Positions 1 to 5,176 of a DNA stretch of 5,176 bases are shown piece by piece; position 1 is the first letter of the stretch, and each line of letters starts with the position of its first letter. The notes beneath the pieces are model-generated. The model worked only from the letters and a program-made list of their open reading frames with translations, was not told where the DNA came from and ran no database searches. This DNA comes from Gammaproteobacteria bacterium (GTDB lineage Bacteria > Pseudomonadota > Gammaproteobacteria > Steroidobacterales > Steroidobacteraceae), in the NCBI GenBank assembly GCA_030039615.1, contig JASHVF010000006.1:1-5176 (forward strand). Reading direction: 5' to 3'. The translations under genes were made by a program, and so were the position numbers.

Positions 1-108
1 GAGCTATGTCAGGCGGTTATGAAGCTTTTGGAGGAGCACGATCGCTCGGCACGCGAGCGCGCATCATCTCCAGCAGGAACTGCCGCCGGGCCGCAGGCCG
101 CAACTTGA
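1..108 (+). CDS. Possible 3' end of an unidentified gene entering from the left (partial)
   Basis: A reading frame is open from the first base and stops at TGA 106-108, giving 35 residues that begin ELCQAVMKLLEEHDRSARER and end in a Gly/Ala/Pro-rich tail. Over bases 1-60 the frame shows the usual coding pattern for a GC-rich genome: about 75% G/C at codon position 1, 35% at position 2 and 70% at position 3. The first 20 residues look like an amphipathic helix. From about base 61 the pattern is lost. The frame would converge on and overlap the minus-strand small ORF at 17-160, which is unusual. I do not recognise the protein, and the same base composition could arise from a minus-strand frame in register. 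Low confidence. Confidence 0.2.
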   Translation, partial: ELCQAVMKLLEEHDRSARERASSPAGTAAGPQAAT

Positions 109-160
109 GCGGCGTCGGGACGACGGGGGTCGGGATCCGGGTCTTGTCGTTCGCGTTCAT
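17..160 (-). CDS. Small basic proline-rich protein directly downstream of rpsT (hypothetical, 47 aa)
   Basis: The ATG at 160-158 lies 7 bases after the rpsT stop codon. It is preceded by GAGG (169-166, overlapping that stop codon) at a 5-base spacing, so it is well placed for translational coupling with rpsT. The product has 8 prolines, 7 arginines, 3 lysines and 3 acidic residues, hence a clear positive charge. An N-terminal part rich in Pro/Thr/Val is followed by a likely amphipathic helix, RPAARRQFLLEMMRAR, at residues 21-36. There is no signal peptide or membrane segment. Third codon positions from 158 down to 62 are G or C in 32 of 33 codons, far above what non-coding sequence should give, whereas the last eight sense codons all end in A or T. 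I do not recognise a family. The open frame could be extended upstream to 247, but that would lie inside rpsT, so the ATG at 160 is preferred. A frameshift near the 3' end, or no gene at all, remains possible. Confidence 0.42.
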   Translation of the reverse strand: MNANDKTRIPTPVVPTPLKLRPAARRQFLLEMMRARVPSDRAPPKAS

Positions 161-167
161 TGCAGCC

Positions 168-431
168 TCATTGCATCGCGCGGATGCGGGCCGACAGCCG
201 GCTCTTGTGCCGGGCGGCCTTGTTCCGGTGGATGATCTGCTTGCCAACGAGCGTATCGATGACCGGGACAGCTTCCTTGTAGGTATTCTGGGCCGCTACC
301 TTGTCGCCTCCGGCGATCGCCGTGGTCACCTTGCGGACCGCCGTACGCATGCGCGAGCGCAGCGCGACGTTACGGGCGCGGTGTTTCTCCGCCTGGCGGG
401 CGGCTTTTTCGGCGGACTTGGTATTGGCCAC
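168..431 (-). CDS. rpsT: 30S ribosomal protein S20
   Basis: S20 is a primary-binding small-subunit protein that contacts 16S rRNA near the base of the 30S body and helps initiation-complex formation. The 87 residues match the family length and the E. coli protein throughout. Landmarks are the N-terminal MANTKSAEKAARQ, the central MRTAVRKV and AGGDKVAAQ, and the C-terminal IIHRNKAARHKSRL. The composition is highly basic and helical, as expected. The start is GTG (431-429): the codon just before it in frame is TGA, and the next in-frame ATG is at residue 28, inside the conserved part, so no other start is reasonable. A GGAG Shine-Dalgarno sits 5 bases upstream. The gene is divergent from ribF and has its own promoter near 475-503. 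In E. coli rpsT also uses a non-AUG start (UUG), linked to feedback control by S20; similar control here is inference. Confidence 0.99.
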   Translation of the reverse strand: MANTKSAEKAARQAEKHRARNVALRSRMRTAVRKVTTAIAGGDKVAAQNTYKEAVPVIDTLVGKQIIHRNKAARHKSRLSARIRAMQ

Positions 432-436
432 TCAAT

Positions 437-440
437 CTCC
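437..440 (-). promoter_or_regulatory. rpsT ribosome binding site
   Basis: GGAG on the minus strand is followed by five bases (ATTGA) and the GTG start of rpsT. The spacing and match to the anti-Shine-Dalgarno are good and fix the start, since the frame is closed by TGA immediately upstream of the GTG. Confidence 0.75.
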
Positions 441-453
441 GTATCGGTACGTC

Positions 454-469
454 CCCCCGGGTTCGGGGG
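454..469 (-). promoter_or_regulatory. Perfect 6-bp hairpin in the rpsT 5' leader
   Basis: On the minus strand CCCCCG (469-464) pairs with CGGGGG (459-454) around the loop AACC. With the promoter predicted at 475-503, transcription would begin near 468, so the hairpin would form at or within a base or two of the mRNA 5' end, about 13 bases upstream of the GGAG. There is no following T-run on either strand, so it is not an intrinsic terminator. It could protect the 5' end from decay or take part in feedback control; both are inference. The hairpin itself is certain from sequence, its role is not. Confidence 0.4.
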
Positions 470-474
470 CCGGT

Positions 475-503
475 AGTCTGCGCAGCGCGGGGGGCCTTGT
501 CAA
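475..503 (-). promoter_or_regulatory. Probable sigma-70-type promoter of rpsT
   Basis: On the minus strand a perfect -35 consensus TTGACA (503-498) is separated by 17 bases from CAGACT (480-475), which keeps the second A, fourth A and final T of TATAAT. Predicted transcription start is near 468, giving a leader of about 37 bases. The stretch between the -10 and the start (ACCGGCC) is GC-rich, as in stringently controlled ribosomal promoters. Its location just upstream of rpsT and the exact spacing support it; the weak -10 lowers confidence. Confidence 0.55.
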
Positions 504-522
504 ACCCAAAAGCGCCTCCGGC

Positions 523-552
523 TCGGCACGGCGCGGGCCCTTCACATAAACT
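523..552 (+). promoter_or_regulatory. Weak candidate promoter for the ribF-ileS-lspA-ispH operon
   Basis: The segment 541-604 is clearly richer in A/T than its surroundings, so a rightward promoter is expected here. The best pairing I find is TCGGCA (523-528) and TAAACT (547-552) with an 18-base spacer, which would start transcription near 559 and leave a leader of about 50 bases. The -35 matches only 3 of 6 consensus bases. A second -10-like TAACTT lies at 574-579 without a convincing -35. No riboswitch or attenuator is apparent in the leader. Confidence 0.2.
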
Positions 553-610
553 AGGCGTTTGCGGTCGGCCGCTTAACTTAGTCCTTACGGTTCAGTGACT
601 TAACGGCTTC

Positions 611-1534
611 ATGGAGCTCATTCGCGGACTTTCCGCCCTGCCGGCGCGCTATGGCGGATGCGTGGTGACGATCGGCACCTACGATGGCCTGCATCTCGGC
701 CACCAGGCGCTCATCGCGCGTACGCGCGAGCTCGCCGCGCAGCGCGGGCTGCCGGCCGTGCTGCTGAGCTTCGAGCCCATGCCGCGCGAGTTTCTCTCGC
801 CCGCCGACCCGCCCGCGCGGCTCACGACCTTTCGCGAGCGCTGGCGGCTGCTCGCGGCCGCCGGGCTCGACTACTTCTGGCTGCTGCGCTTCGACGAGGC
901 TTTGCGTAACCTCACCGCCCTGGACTTCGCGCAGCTCGTCGCCGGGCGGCTGCGGGCCAGCACCGTCGTGGTGGGGCACGACTTTCGCTTCGCTCGCAGG
1001 GGCGAGGCCACGGCGGCGGTGCTCGCGGCGGCGGGCGCTCGCCTCCGCTTCTCGGTCGAGGTTCTGCCGGCCGTGACGCTCGCGGGCGAGCGCATCTCGA
1101 GCAGCGGCGTGCGCGCGGCGCTCGCGGCCGGCGATTTCGCGCACGCCGCGCGCTGGCTGGGCCGCCCGTACTCGATGCGCGGCCGCGTCATCGGCGGCAA
1201 GCGCTTAGGGCGCGACCTGGGATTTCCCACCGCCAACCTCGCGCTCGGCCGGCGGCGCGCGCCGGTCGCCGGGATCTTCGCGGTGCTGGTGCACGGCGTC
1301 GGGGGCGCGCCGCGGCCCGGGGTGGCGAGCCTCGGAACGCGCCCGACGATCGGTGGTACCGAGGCGCTGCTCGAGGCGCACGTGTTCGATTTCGACGACG
1401 ATCTCTACGGGCGCGAGATCGAGGTGGAGTTCGCCGCCAAGCTGCGCGAGGAGCAGCGCTTCGCGACGCTCGCGGCGCTCACCGCGCAGATGCACTGCGA
1501 CGCCGCCGCTGCGCGGGCGATACTGAACGGATGA
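611..1534 (+). CDS. ribF: Bifunctional riboflavin kinase / FAD synthetase (FMN adenylyltransferase)
   Basis: This cytoplasmic enzyme phosphorylates riboflavin to FMN and then adenylates FMN to FAD, supplying flavoproteins. The 307 residues are close to the family norm. The N-terminal adenylyltransferase domain (about 15-185) has the nucleotidyltransferase signature GTYDGLHLGH at 22-31 with H28 and H31, FEP at 54-56, GHDFRF at 122-127, and RISSSGVR at 161-168. The C-terminal riboflavin kinase domain (about 186-305) has GRDLGFPTAN at 200-209 for ATP/Mg binding, ASLGTRPT at 239-246, LEAHVFDF at 254-261 with the likely catalytic Glu255, and LREEQRF at 278-284. The ATG at 611 aligns with the E. 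coli start (MKLIRG) and an in-frame TGA at 596-598 excludes a longer protein. No clear Shine-Dalgarno precedes it. It is first in the operon and its stop overlaps the ileS start by four bases (ATGA). Confidence 0.98.
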   Translation: MELIRGLSALPARYGGCVVTIGTYDGLHLGHQALIARTRELAAQRGLPAVLLSFEPMPREFLSPADPPARLTTFRERWRLLAAAGLDYFWLLRFDEALRNLTALDFAQLVAGRLRASTVVVGHDFRFARRGEATAAVLAAAGARLRFSVEVLPAVTLAGERISSSGVRAALAAGDFAHAARWLGRPYSMRGRVIGGKRLGRDLGFPTANLALGRRRAPVAGIFAVLVHGVGGAPRPGVASLGTRPTIGGTEALLEAHVFDFDDDLYGREIEVEFAAKLREEQRFATLAALTAQMHCDAAAARAILNG

Positions 1535-4353
1535 CGATGGCCGACTACAAGCAAACGATCAATCTGCCGCGCACCGAATTCCCCATGAAGGCGGATCTCG
1601 CGCAGCGCGAGCCCGCGATGGTGCGTGCCTGGGAGGAGCGCGGCACCTACGCGAAGCTGCGCGCGCTCGCGCGCGGCCGGCCGCGCTTCGTGCTGCACGA
1701 CGGGCCGCCGTACGCCAACGGCGCGATCCACATCGGCCATGCCGTCAACAAGATCCTGAAGGACATCATCGTCAAGTCGCGCTCGCTCGACGGCTTCGAC
1801 GCCCCTTACATCCCCGGTTGGGACTGCCACGGGCTGCCGATCGAGCACCAGGTGGAGAAGAAGCACGGGCGCCCGGGCCAGAAGCTCGACGCGCAGGCCT
1901 TTCGCGCCGCCTGCCGCGCGTTCGCCGGCGAGCAGCTCGACCTGCAGCGCACCGACTTCAAGCGTCTCGGCGTGCTCGGCGACTGGGATCACCCCTACAT
2001 GACCATGGCGCCGCGCTACGAGGCGCAGCAGCTGCGCGCCTTCGGCCGCATCATCGAGAACGGTCACCTCTATAAAGGGGTGAAGCCGGTGCACTGGTGC
2101 ATCGACTGCCGCTCGGCGCTGGCCGAGGCCGAGGTCGAGTACGAGGATCGGACCTCGCCCGCCATCGACGTCGCCTTTCGGGTGAGCGACAACGCTGACC
2201 TCGCGCGGCGTACGGGCCTGGGATTGGCGCAGCTCGGCACGGCGCCGGTCGAGGTCGTCATCTGGACCACCACGCCCTGGACGCTGCCGGCCAACCAGGC
2301 GGTGGCGCTGCACCCGGAGCTGCGCTACGTGCTGCTCGAGGCCGAGGCAGCCGGCGAGCGGCGCCGGCTGATCCTCGCGCAGGACCTCGCCGCGCCGTGC
2401 CTGAAGCGCTACGGGATGAGCGCTGCGCGGGTGCTGGCGCAGTTCGCGGGCCGCGATCTCGAGGGGCTCGAGCTCGAGCACCCCTTCCAGGAGCGCCAGG
2501 TGCCGGTGGTGCTGGGCGAGCACGTGACGCTCGATGCCGGCACGGGCGCCGTGCACACGGCGCCGGGCCACGGCCAGGAGGACTTCGTCGTCGGGCAGCG
2601 CTACGGCCTCACCGTCGCCAACCCGGTGGGGAACGATGGGCGCTTCCTCGAGGGCACGCCGCTGGTCGAGGGCCTCAAGGTGGACGAGGCCAACCCGGTG
2701 ATCATCGCGACGCTCGCCGATCGCGGCCGGCTGTTGCACGAGGAGCCGCTGCTGCACAGCTATCCGCACTGCTGGCGCCACAAGACTCCGGTCATCTTCC
2801 GGGCGACTCCCCAATGGTTCATCAGCATGGAGCAGGCGGGACTGCGCGAGCACACGCTGCGCGACATTCCCGGCGTCGTCTGGACGCCGGCGTGGGGCGA
2901 GCAGCGCATCACCGGCATGATCGAGAGCCGCCCCGACTGGTGCATCTCGCGCCAGCGCACCTGGGGCGTGCCGATTCCGCTGTTCGTCCACCGCCAGTCG
3001 GGGGCGCTGCACCCGCGTACCCAGGAGCTGATCGAGGCGGCGGCCGCGCGCGTCGAGCGCGGCGGTATCGAGGCGTGGTTCGCGCTCGCACCAGGGGAGC
3101 TGCTCGGGGAGGAGGCCGGGCAGTACGACAAGGTCACCGACGTGATGGACGTGTGGGCCGACTCGGGCCTGTCCTTCGAGTGCGTGGCAGCCGAGCGGCC
3201 CGAGATCGAAGCTCCGGTCGACCTCTACCTCGAAGGATCGGACCAGCACCGCGGCTGGTTCCACAGCTCGCTGCTCATGTCCGAGGCGCTGTACGCGCGC
3301 CCGCCATACCGCGGAGTGCTGACGCACGGCTTCACCGTGGACGAGAAAGGGCGCAAGCAGTCGAAGTCGCTCGGCAACGTGATCGCGCCGCAGAAGGTCA
3401 TGAACAGCCTCGGCGCGGACGTGCTGCGGCTGTGGGTCGCGGCGACCGACTATGCGAATGAAATGAGCGTCTCGGACGAGATCCTGAGGCGCATGGCGGA
3501 CTCCTACCGCCGCATGCGCAATACCTTCCGCTTCCTGCTCGGCAACCTCGATGGCTTCGATCCGGCGCGCGATGCGCTCCCCGCGGAGCAGCTCCTCGCG
3601 CTCGATGCCTACTTGCTCGAGCGCACGCAGGCGCTGCAGGCGGAAGTCCTCGAGGCGTACCGCCGCTACGCCTTCCATCTCATCTACCAGAAGGTGCACA
3701 ACTTCTGCAGCGTGGACCTCGGCGCCTTCTATCTCGACGTGCTGAAGGACCGCCTCTACACGACGCCCGCCGCCGGTCGCGCGCGCCGCTCGGCGCAGAC
3801 CGCGATGTACCACATCGCCGAGTGCATGGTGCGCTGGCTTGCGCCGATCCTGTCGTTCACGGCCGAGGAGGTGTGGCGGCATCTTCCGGGCGCGCACGCC
3901 GAGTCGGTGTTCCACGCGACCTGGCACCTCGCGCCGCAGGTCCCGCCGCCCGCCGTCGACTGGGCGGCGTTCATGGAGCTGCGCACCGACGTGACGCGCG
4001 AGCTCGAGAAGCTGCGCGATACGGGCGCCATCGGCGCGCCGCTCGATGCGCGCATCGAGGTGTACTGCTCGGGCGAGCAATACCCGCGCCTGGCGGCGCT
4101 CGGCCCCGAGCTGCGCTTCCTGCTGATCACTTCCGAGGCGCGCGTGCACCAGGTCGCCGCCGCCCCTGCCGCCGCCGTGCCGGCCGCGACGCTGCCGGGC
4201 GTGTGGATCACGGCGGCCGCGGATACCGACCCCAAGTGCGTGCGCTGCTGGCAGCGCCGTCCCGACGTCGGCACGCACGCCGCGCACCGGGAGCTCTGCG
4301 GCCGCTGCGTCGGCAACCTCGCCCTGCCGGGCGAGGAGCGGCGCTTCGTATGA
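1531..4353 (+). CDS. ileS: Isoleucine--tRNA ligase (type 1 IleRS)
   Basis: This class Ia synthetase attaches isoleucine to tRNA-Ile in the cytoplasm and edits mischarged valine. The 940 residues match the E. coli enzyme (938). Landmarks in order: HIGH at 67-70, GWDCHGLPIE at 96-105, the CP1 editing domain (about 195-400) with WTTTPWTLPAN at 245-255 and the editing pocket His342 and Asp351 in HTAPGHGQED, RPDWCISRQRTWGVP, LEGSDQHRGWF near 567-577, KQSKS at 609-613, a helical anticodon-binding domain, an Ala/Pro-rich linker near 876-890, and a C-terminal zinc site with Cys903, 906, 923 and 926. HIGH plus the zinc end mark it as the type 1, normally mupirocin-sensitive form. Odd points: KQSKS replaces KMSKS and WADSG (542-546) replaces WFDSG. 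The ATG at 1531 overlaps the ribF stop; an ATG at 1537 (MADYKQT) aligns better with E. coli MSDYKST, so the true protein may be two residues shorter. The stop overlaps lspA by four bases. Confidence 0.99.
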   Translation: MTMADYKQTINLPRTEFPMKADLAQREPAMVRAWEERGTYAKLRALARGRPRFVLHDGPPYANGAIHIGHAVNKILKDIIVKSRSLDGFDAPYIPGWDCHGLPIEHQVEKKHGRPGQKLDAQAFRAACRAFAGEQLDLQRTDFKRLGVLGDWDHPYMTMAPRYEAQQLRAFGRIIENGHLYKGVKPVHWCIDCRSALAEAEVEYEDRTSPAIDVAFRVSDNADLARRTGLGLAQLGTAPVEVVIWTTTPWTLPANQAVALHPELRYVLLEAEAAGERRRLILAQDLAAPCLKRYGMSAARVLAQFAGRDLEGLELEHPFQERQVPVVLGEHVTLDAGTGAVHTAPGHGQEDFVVGQRYGLTVANPVGNDGRFLEGTPLVEGLKVDEANPVIIATLADRGRLLHEEPLLHSYPHCWRHKTPVIFRATPQWFISMEQAGLREHTLRDIPGVVWTPAWGEQRITGMIESRPDWCISRQRTWGVPIPLFVHRQSGALHPRTQELIEAAAARVERGGIEAWFALAPGELLGEEAGQYDKVTDVMDVWADSGLSFECVAAERPEIEAPVDLYLEGSDQHRGWFHSSLLMSEALYARPPYRGVLTHGFTVDEKGRKQSKSLGNVIAPQKVMNSLGADVLRLWVAATDYANEMSVSDEILRRMADSYRRMRNTFRFLLGNLDGFDPARDALPAEQLLALDAYLLERTQALQAEVLEAYRRYAFHLIYQKVHNFCSVDLGAFYLDVLKDRLYTTPAAGRARRSAQTAMYHIAECMVRWLAPILSFTAEEVWRHLPGAHAESVFHATWHLAPQVPPPAVDWAAFMELRTDVTRELEKLRDTGAIGAPLDARIEVYCSGEQYPRLAALGPELRFLLITSEARVHQVAAAPAAAVPAATLPGVWITAAADTDPKCVRCWQRRPDVGTHAAHRELCGRCVGNLALPGEERRFV
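4333..4338 (+). promoter_or_regulatory. Probable lspA ribosome binding site inside ileS
   Basis: GAGGAG lies within the last codons of ileS, 11 bases before the lspA ATG. The match is strong but the spacing is on the long side; with the ATGA overlap it fits coupled re-initiation by ribosomes finishing ileS. Confidence 0.4.
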
Positions 4354-4880
4354 GCTCCACGGCGCTTCCCGCCGCCGCCAGCGGCTGGCGCTGGCTGCCG
4401 CTCAGTGCCGCGGTGATCGTGCTCGACCAGCTGAGCAAGGTGTGGATGGTGCACCACTTCTTTTTCCTCGAGCGGGTGCGGCTGCTGCCGGTGCTCGACA
4501 TCGTCCTCACCTACAACACCGGCGCCGCCTTCAGCATGCTGGCCGGGGCCTCCGGCTGGCAGCGCTGGGTGTTCGTGGCGCTGGCGCTCGCGGTCGTTGT
4601 GGTGCTGCTCGTGTGGCTGCGGCGGCTCGCCGCCGCCACCCAGGGCCTGATCGCCTGCGGGCTCGCGCTCATCGTCGCCGGCGCGCTCGGCAACATGCTC
4701 GATCGCCTGCGGCTCGGGCACGTCATCGACTTCATCTGGGCCCATTGGGGCGAGCATTACTTCCCGGCCTTCAACGTCGCGGACTCCGCGATCACCGTGG
4801 GGGCCGGCCTGCTGCTGCTCGACGCCTGGCTCGAGGCGCGCGGCGGGGGCGGCGGCCGCAGCGCTCGGGGCGGGGCGTGA
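4350..4880 (+). CDS. lspA: Lipoprotein signal peptidase (signal peptidase II)
   Basis: LspA is an inner-membrane aspartyl protease that cuts the signal peptide from diacylglyceryl-modified prolipoproteins just before the lipidated cysteine. The 176 residues are slightly longer than E. coli LspA (164). Four membrane segments are visible at about 14-34, 70-90, 97-116 and 143-162. Family motifs are all present: VLDQLSK with Asp26, YNTGAAFS at 55-62, GALGNMLDR at 111-119, HVIDFIW with catalytic Asp127, and FNVADSAI with catalytic Asp145. A short Gly/Arg-rich tail (164-176) follows the last membrane segment and is probably cytoplasmic. The ATG overlaps the ileS stop as ATGA, and the stop TGA shares its A with the ispH ATG. 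No fkpB gene separates it from ispH, unlike in E. coli. Confidence 0.98.
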   Translation: MSSTALPAAASGWRWLPLSAAVIVLDQLSKVWMVHHFFFLERVRLLPVLDIVLTYNTGAAFSMLAGASGWQRWVFVALALAVVVVLLVWLRRLAAATQGLIACGLALIVAGALGNMLDRLRLGHVIDFIWAHWGEHYFPAFNVADSAITVGAGLLLLDAWLEARGGGGGRSARGGA

Positions 4881-5176
4881 TGCAGGTATTGCTCGCCAAC
4901 CCGCGCGGCTTCTGTGCCGGCGTCGACCGCGCCATCGACATCGTCGAGCGGGCGCTCGAGCTCTTCGGCCCGCCGATCCACGTGCGTCACGAGGTGGTGC
5001 ACAACCGCCACGTGGTCGAGCGGCTGCGCGCACTCGGGGCCGTGTTCATCGACGAGCTCGCCGAGGTGCCCGCCGGCGGCACCGTGATCTTCTCCGCGCA
5101 CGGCGTGTCGCGCGCGGTCGAGCAGGAGGCGCGCGCGCGCCGCCTCACGGTGTTCGATGCGACCTGCCCGCTGGTC
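4880..5176 (+). CDS. ispH: 4-hydroxy-3-methylbut-2-enyl diphosphate reductase, N-terminal 99 residues (runs off the window)
   Basis: IspH (LytB) is the [4Fe-4S] enzyme of the last MEP-pathway step, reducing HMBPP to IPP and DMAPP in the cytoplasm. The visible 99 codons match E. coli IspH nearly residue for residue from the first methionine: MQVLLANPRGFCAGVDRAI, then RHEVVHNRHVV, SAHGVS and FDATCPLV. Cluster ligands Cys12 and Cys96 and active-site His41 and His74 are in place; the remaining ligand (Cys197 in E. coli) lies beyond the window. The start ATG overlaps the lspA stop by one base (TGATG) and has only a loose G-rich sequence upstream, so translation is probably coupled to lspA. About two thirds of the gene is missing because the window ends, not because it is broken. 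Confidence 0.98.
   Translation, partial: MQVLLANPRGFCAGVDRAIDIVERALELFGPPIHVRHEVVHNRHVVERLRALGAVFIDELAEVPAGGTVIFSAHGVSRAVEQEARARRLTVFDATCPLV

Noticed and set aside
6..476. A 156-codon plus-strand open frame antisense to rpsT and the small ORF
   Set aside because: It covers the unambiguous rpsT gene and its leader, has no ribosome binding site, and its composition is that of reverse-strand rpsT.
561..572. GCGG-TCGG-CCGC inverted repeat in the ribF leader
   Set aside because: A 4-bp stem is expected by chance in such GC-rich DNA, and no T-run follows, so it is neither a terminator nor a convincing operator.
548..576. A possible second, upstream rpsT promoter on the minus strand (TTAAGC 576-571, TAGTTT 553-548)
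   Set aside because: The 17-base spacing fits and E. coli rpsT has two promoters, but each hexamer matches only 3 of 6 bases, too weak to call.
432..610. Search for an FMN riboswitch, T-box or leader peptide ahead of ribF and ileS
   Set aside because: No conserved riboswitch core, T-box sequence, or isoleucine-rich leader ORF is visible, and the leader is too short for an FMN element.
2070..2080. TATAAAGGGG, resembling a -10 element, within ileS
   Set aside because: It encodes conserved Tyr-Lys-Gly of IleRS (LYKGVKPVHW), and no -35 element stands out upstream.
2397..3461. A 354-codon plus-strand open frame inside ileS in another frame
   Set aside because: The translation is an Arg/Ala/Gly-rich shadow of ileS with no ribosome binding site or family resemblance.
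1405..4287. A 960-codon open frame on the minus strand, antisense to nearly all of ileS
   Set aside because: Its codons are exactly in register with the ileS codons, so it would be stopped only where ileS uses TTA, CTA or TCA. These codons are avoided in this GC-rich genome, so the frame stays open by composition alone. The product is His/Arg/Val-rich with no recognisable domain.
3756..5033. A 425-codon minus-strand open frame across the end of ileS, lspA and the start of ispH
   Set aside because: It lies in register antisense to lspA, crosses three real genes, and encodes low-complexity Arg/Ala/Pro/Glu sequence. It is explained by the same codon bias.

Overview
The window is housekeeping DNA from a very GC-rich bacterium, most likely a gammaproteobacterium. 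The support is the gene order ribF-ileS-lspA-ispH with rpsT divergent just upstream, as in Escherichia coli, and proteins that align closely with the E. coli family members (RibF begins MELIRG, IspH begins MQVLLANPRGFCAG). Strong G/C preference at third codon positions and a xanthomonad/Steroidobacter-like feel suggest a high-GC lineage. That finer placement is a guess.

Layout. Bases 1-160: a weakly supported stretch with a 47-codon minus-strand small ORF directly behind rpsT and a possible 3' end of a plus-strand gene entering from the left; the two overlap antiparallel and cannot both be read with confidence. Bases 168-431 (minus): rpsT, ribosomal protein S20, with a GTG start. Bases 432-610: a divergent intergenic region with a good rpsT promoter (perfect TTGACA), a 6-bp hairpin in the rpsT leader, and only weak promoter candidates for the rightward operon. 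Bases 611-5176 (plus): ribF, ileS, lspA and the first 99 codons of ispH, each overlapping the next by 4, 4 and 1 bases, so almost certainly one translationally coupled operon.

The operon groups unrelated essential functions: RibF makes FMN and FAD, IleS charges tRNA-Ile, LspA removes signal peptides from prolipoproteins, and IspH makes the last step of the MEP isoprenoid pathway. Two genes often found in this neighbourhood are absent here: murJ between rpsT and ribF, and fkpB between lspA and ispH.

I see no mobile element, CRISPR array, tRNA, rRNA or unknown multi-gene system. The points most worth a second look are two departures from signature motifs in the IleRS active site (KQSKS for KMSKS, WADSG for WFDSG), the small ORF behind rpsT with strong codon periodicity that collapses in its last eight codons, and the compact rpsT leader.
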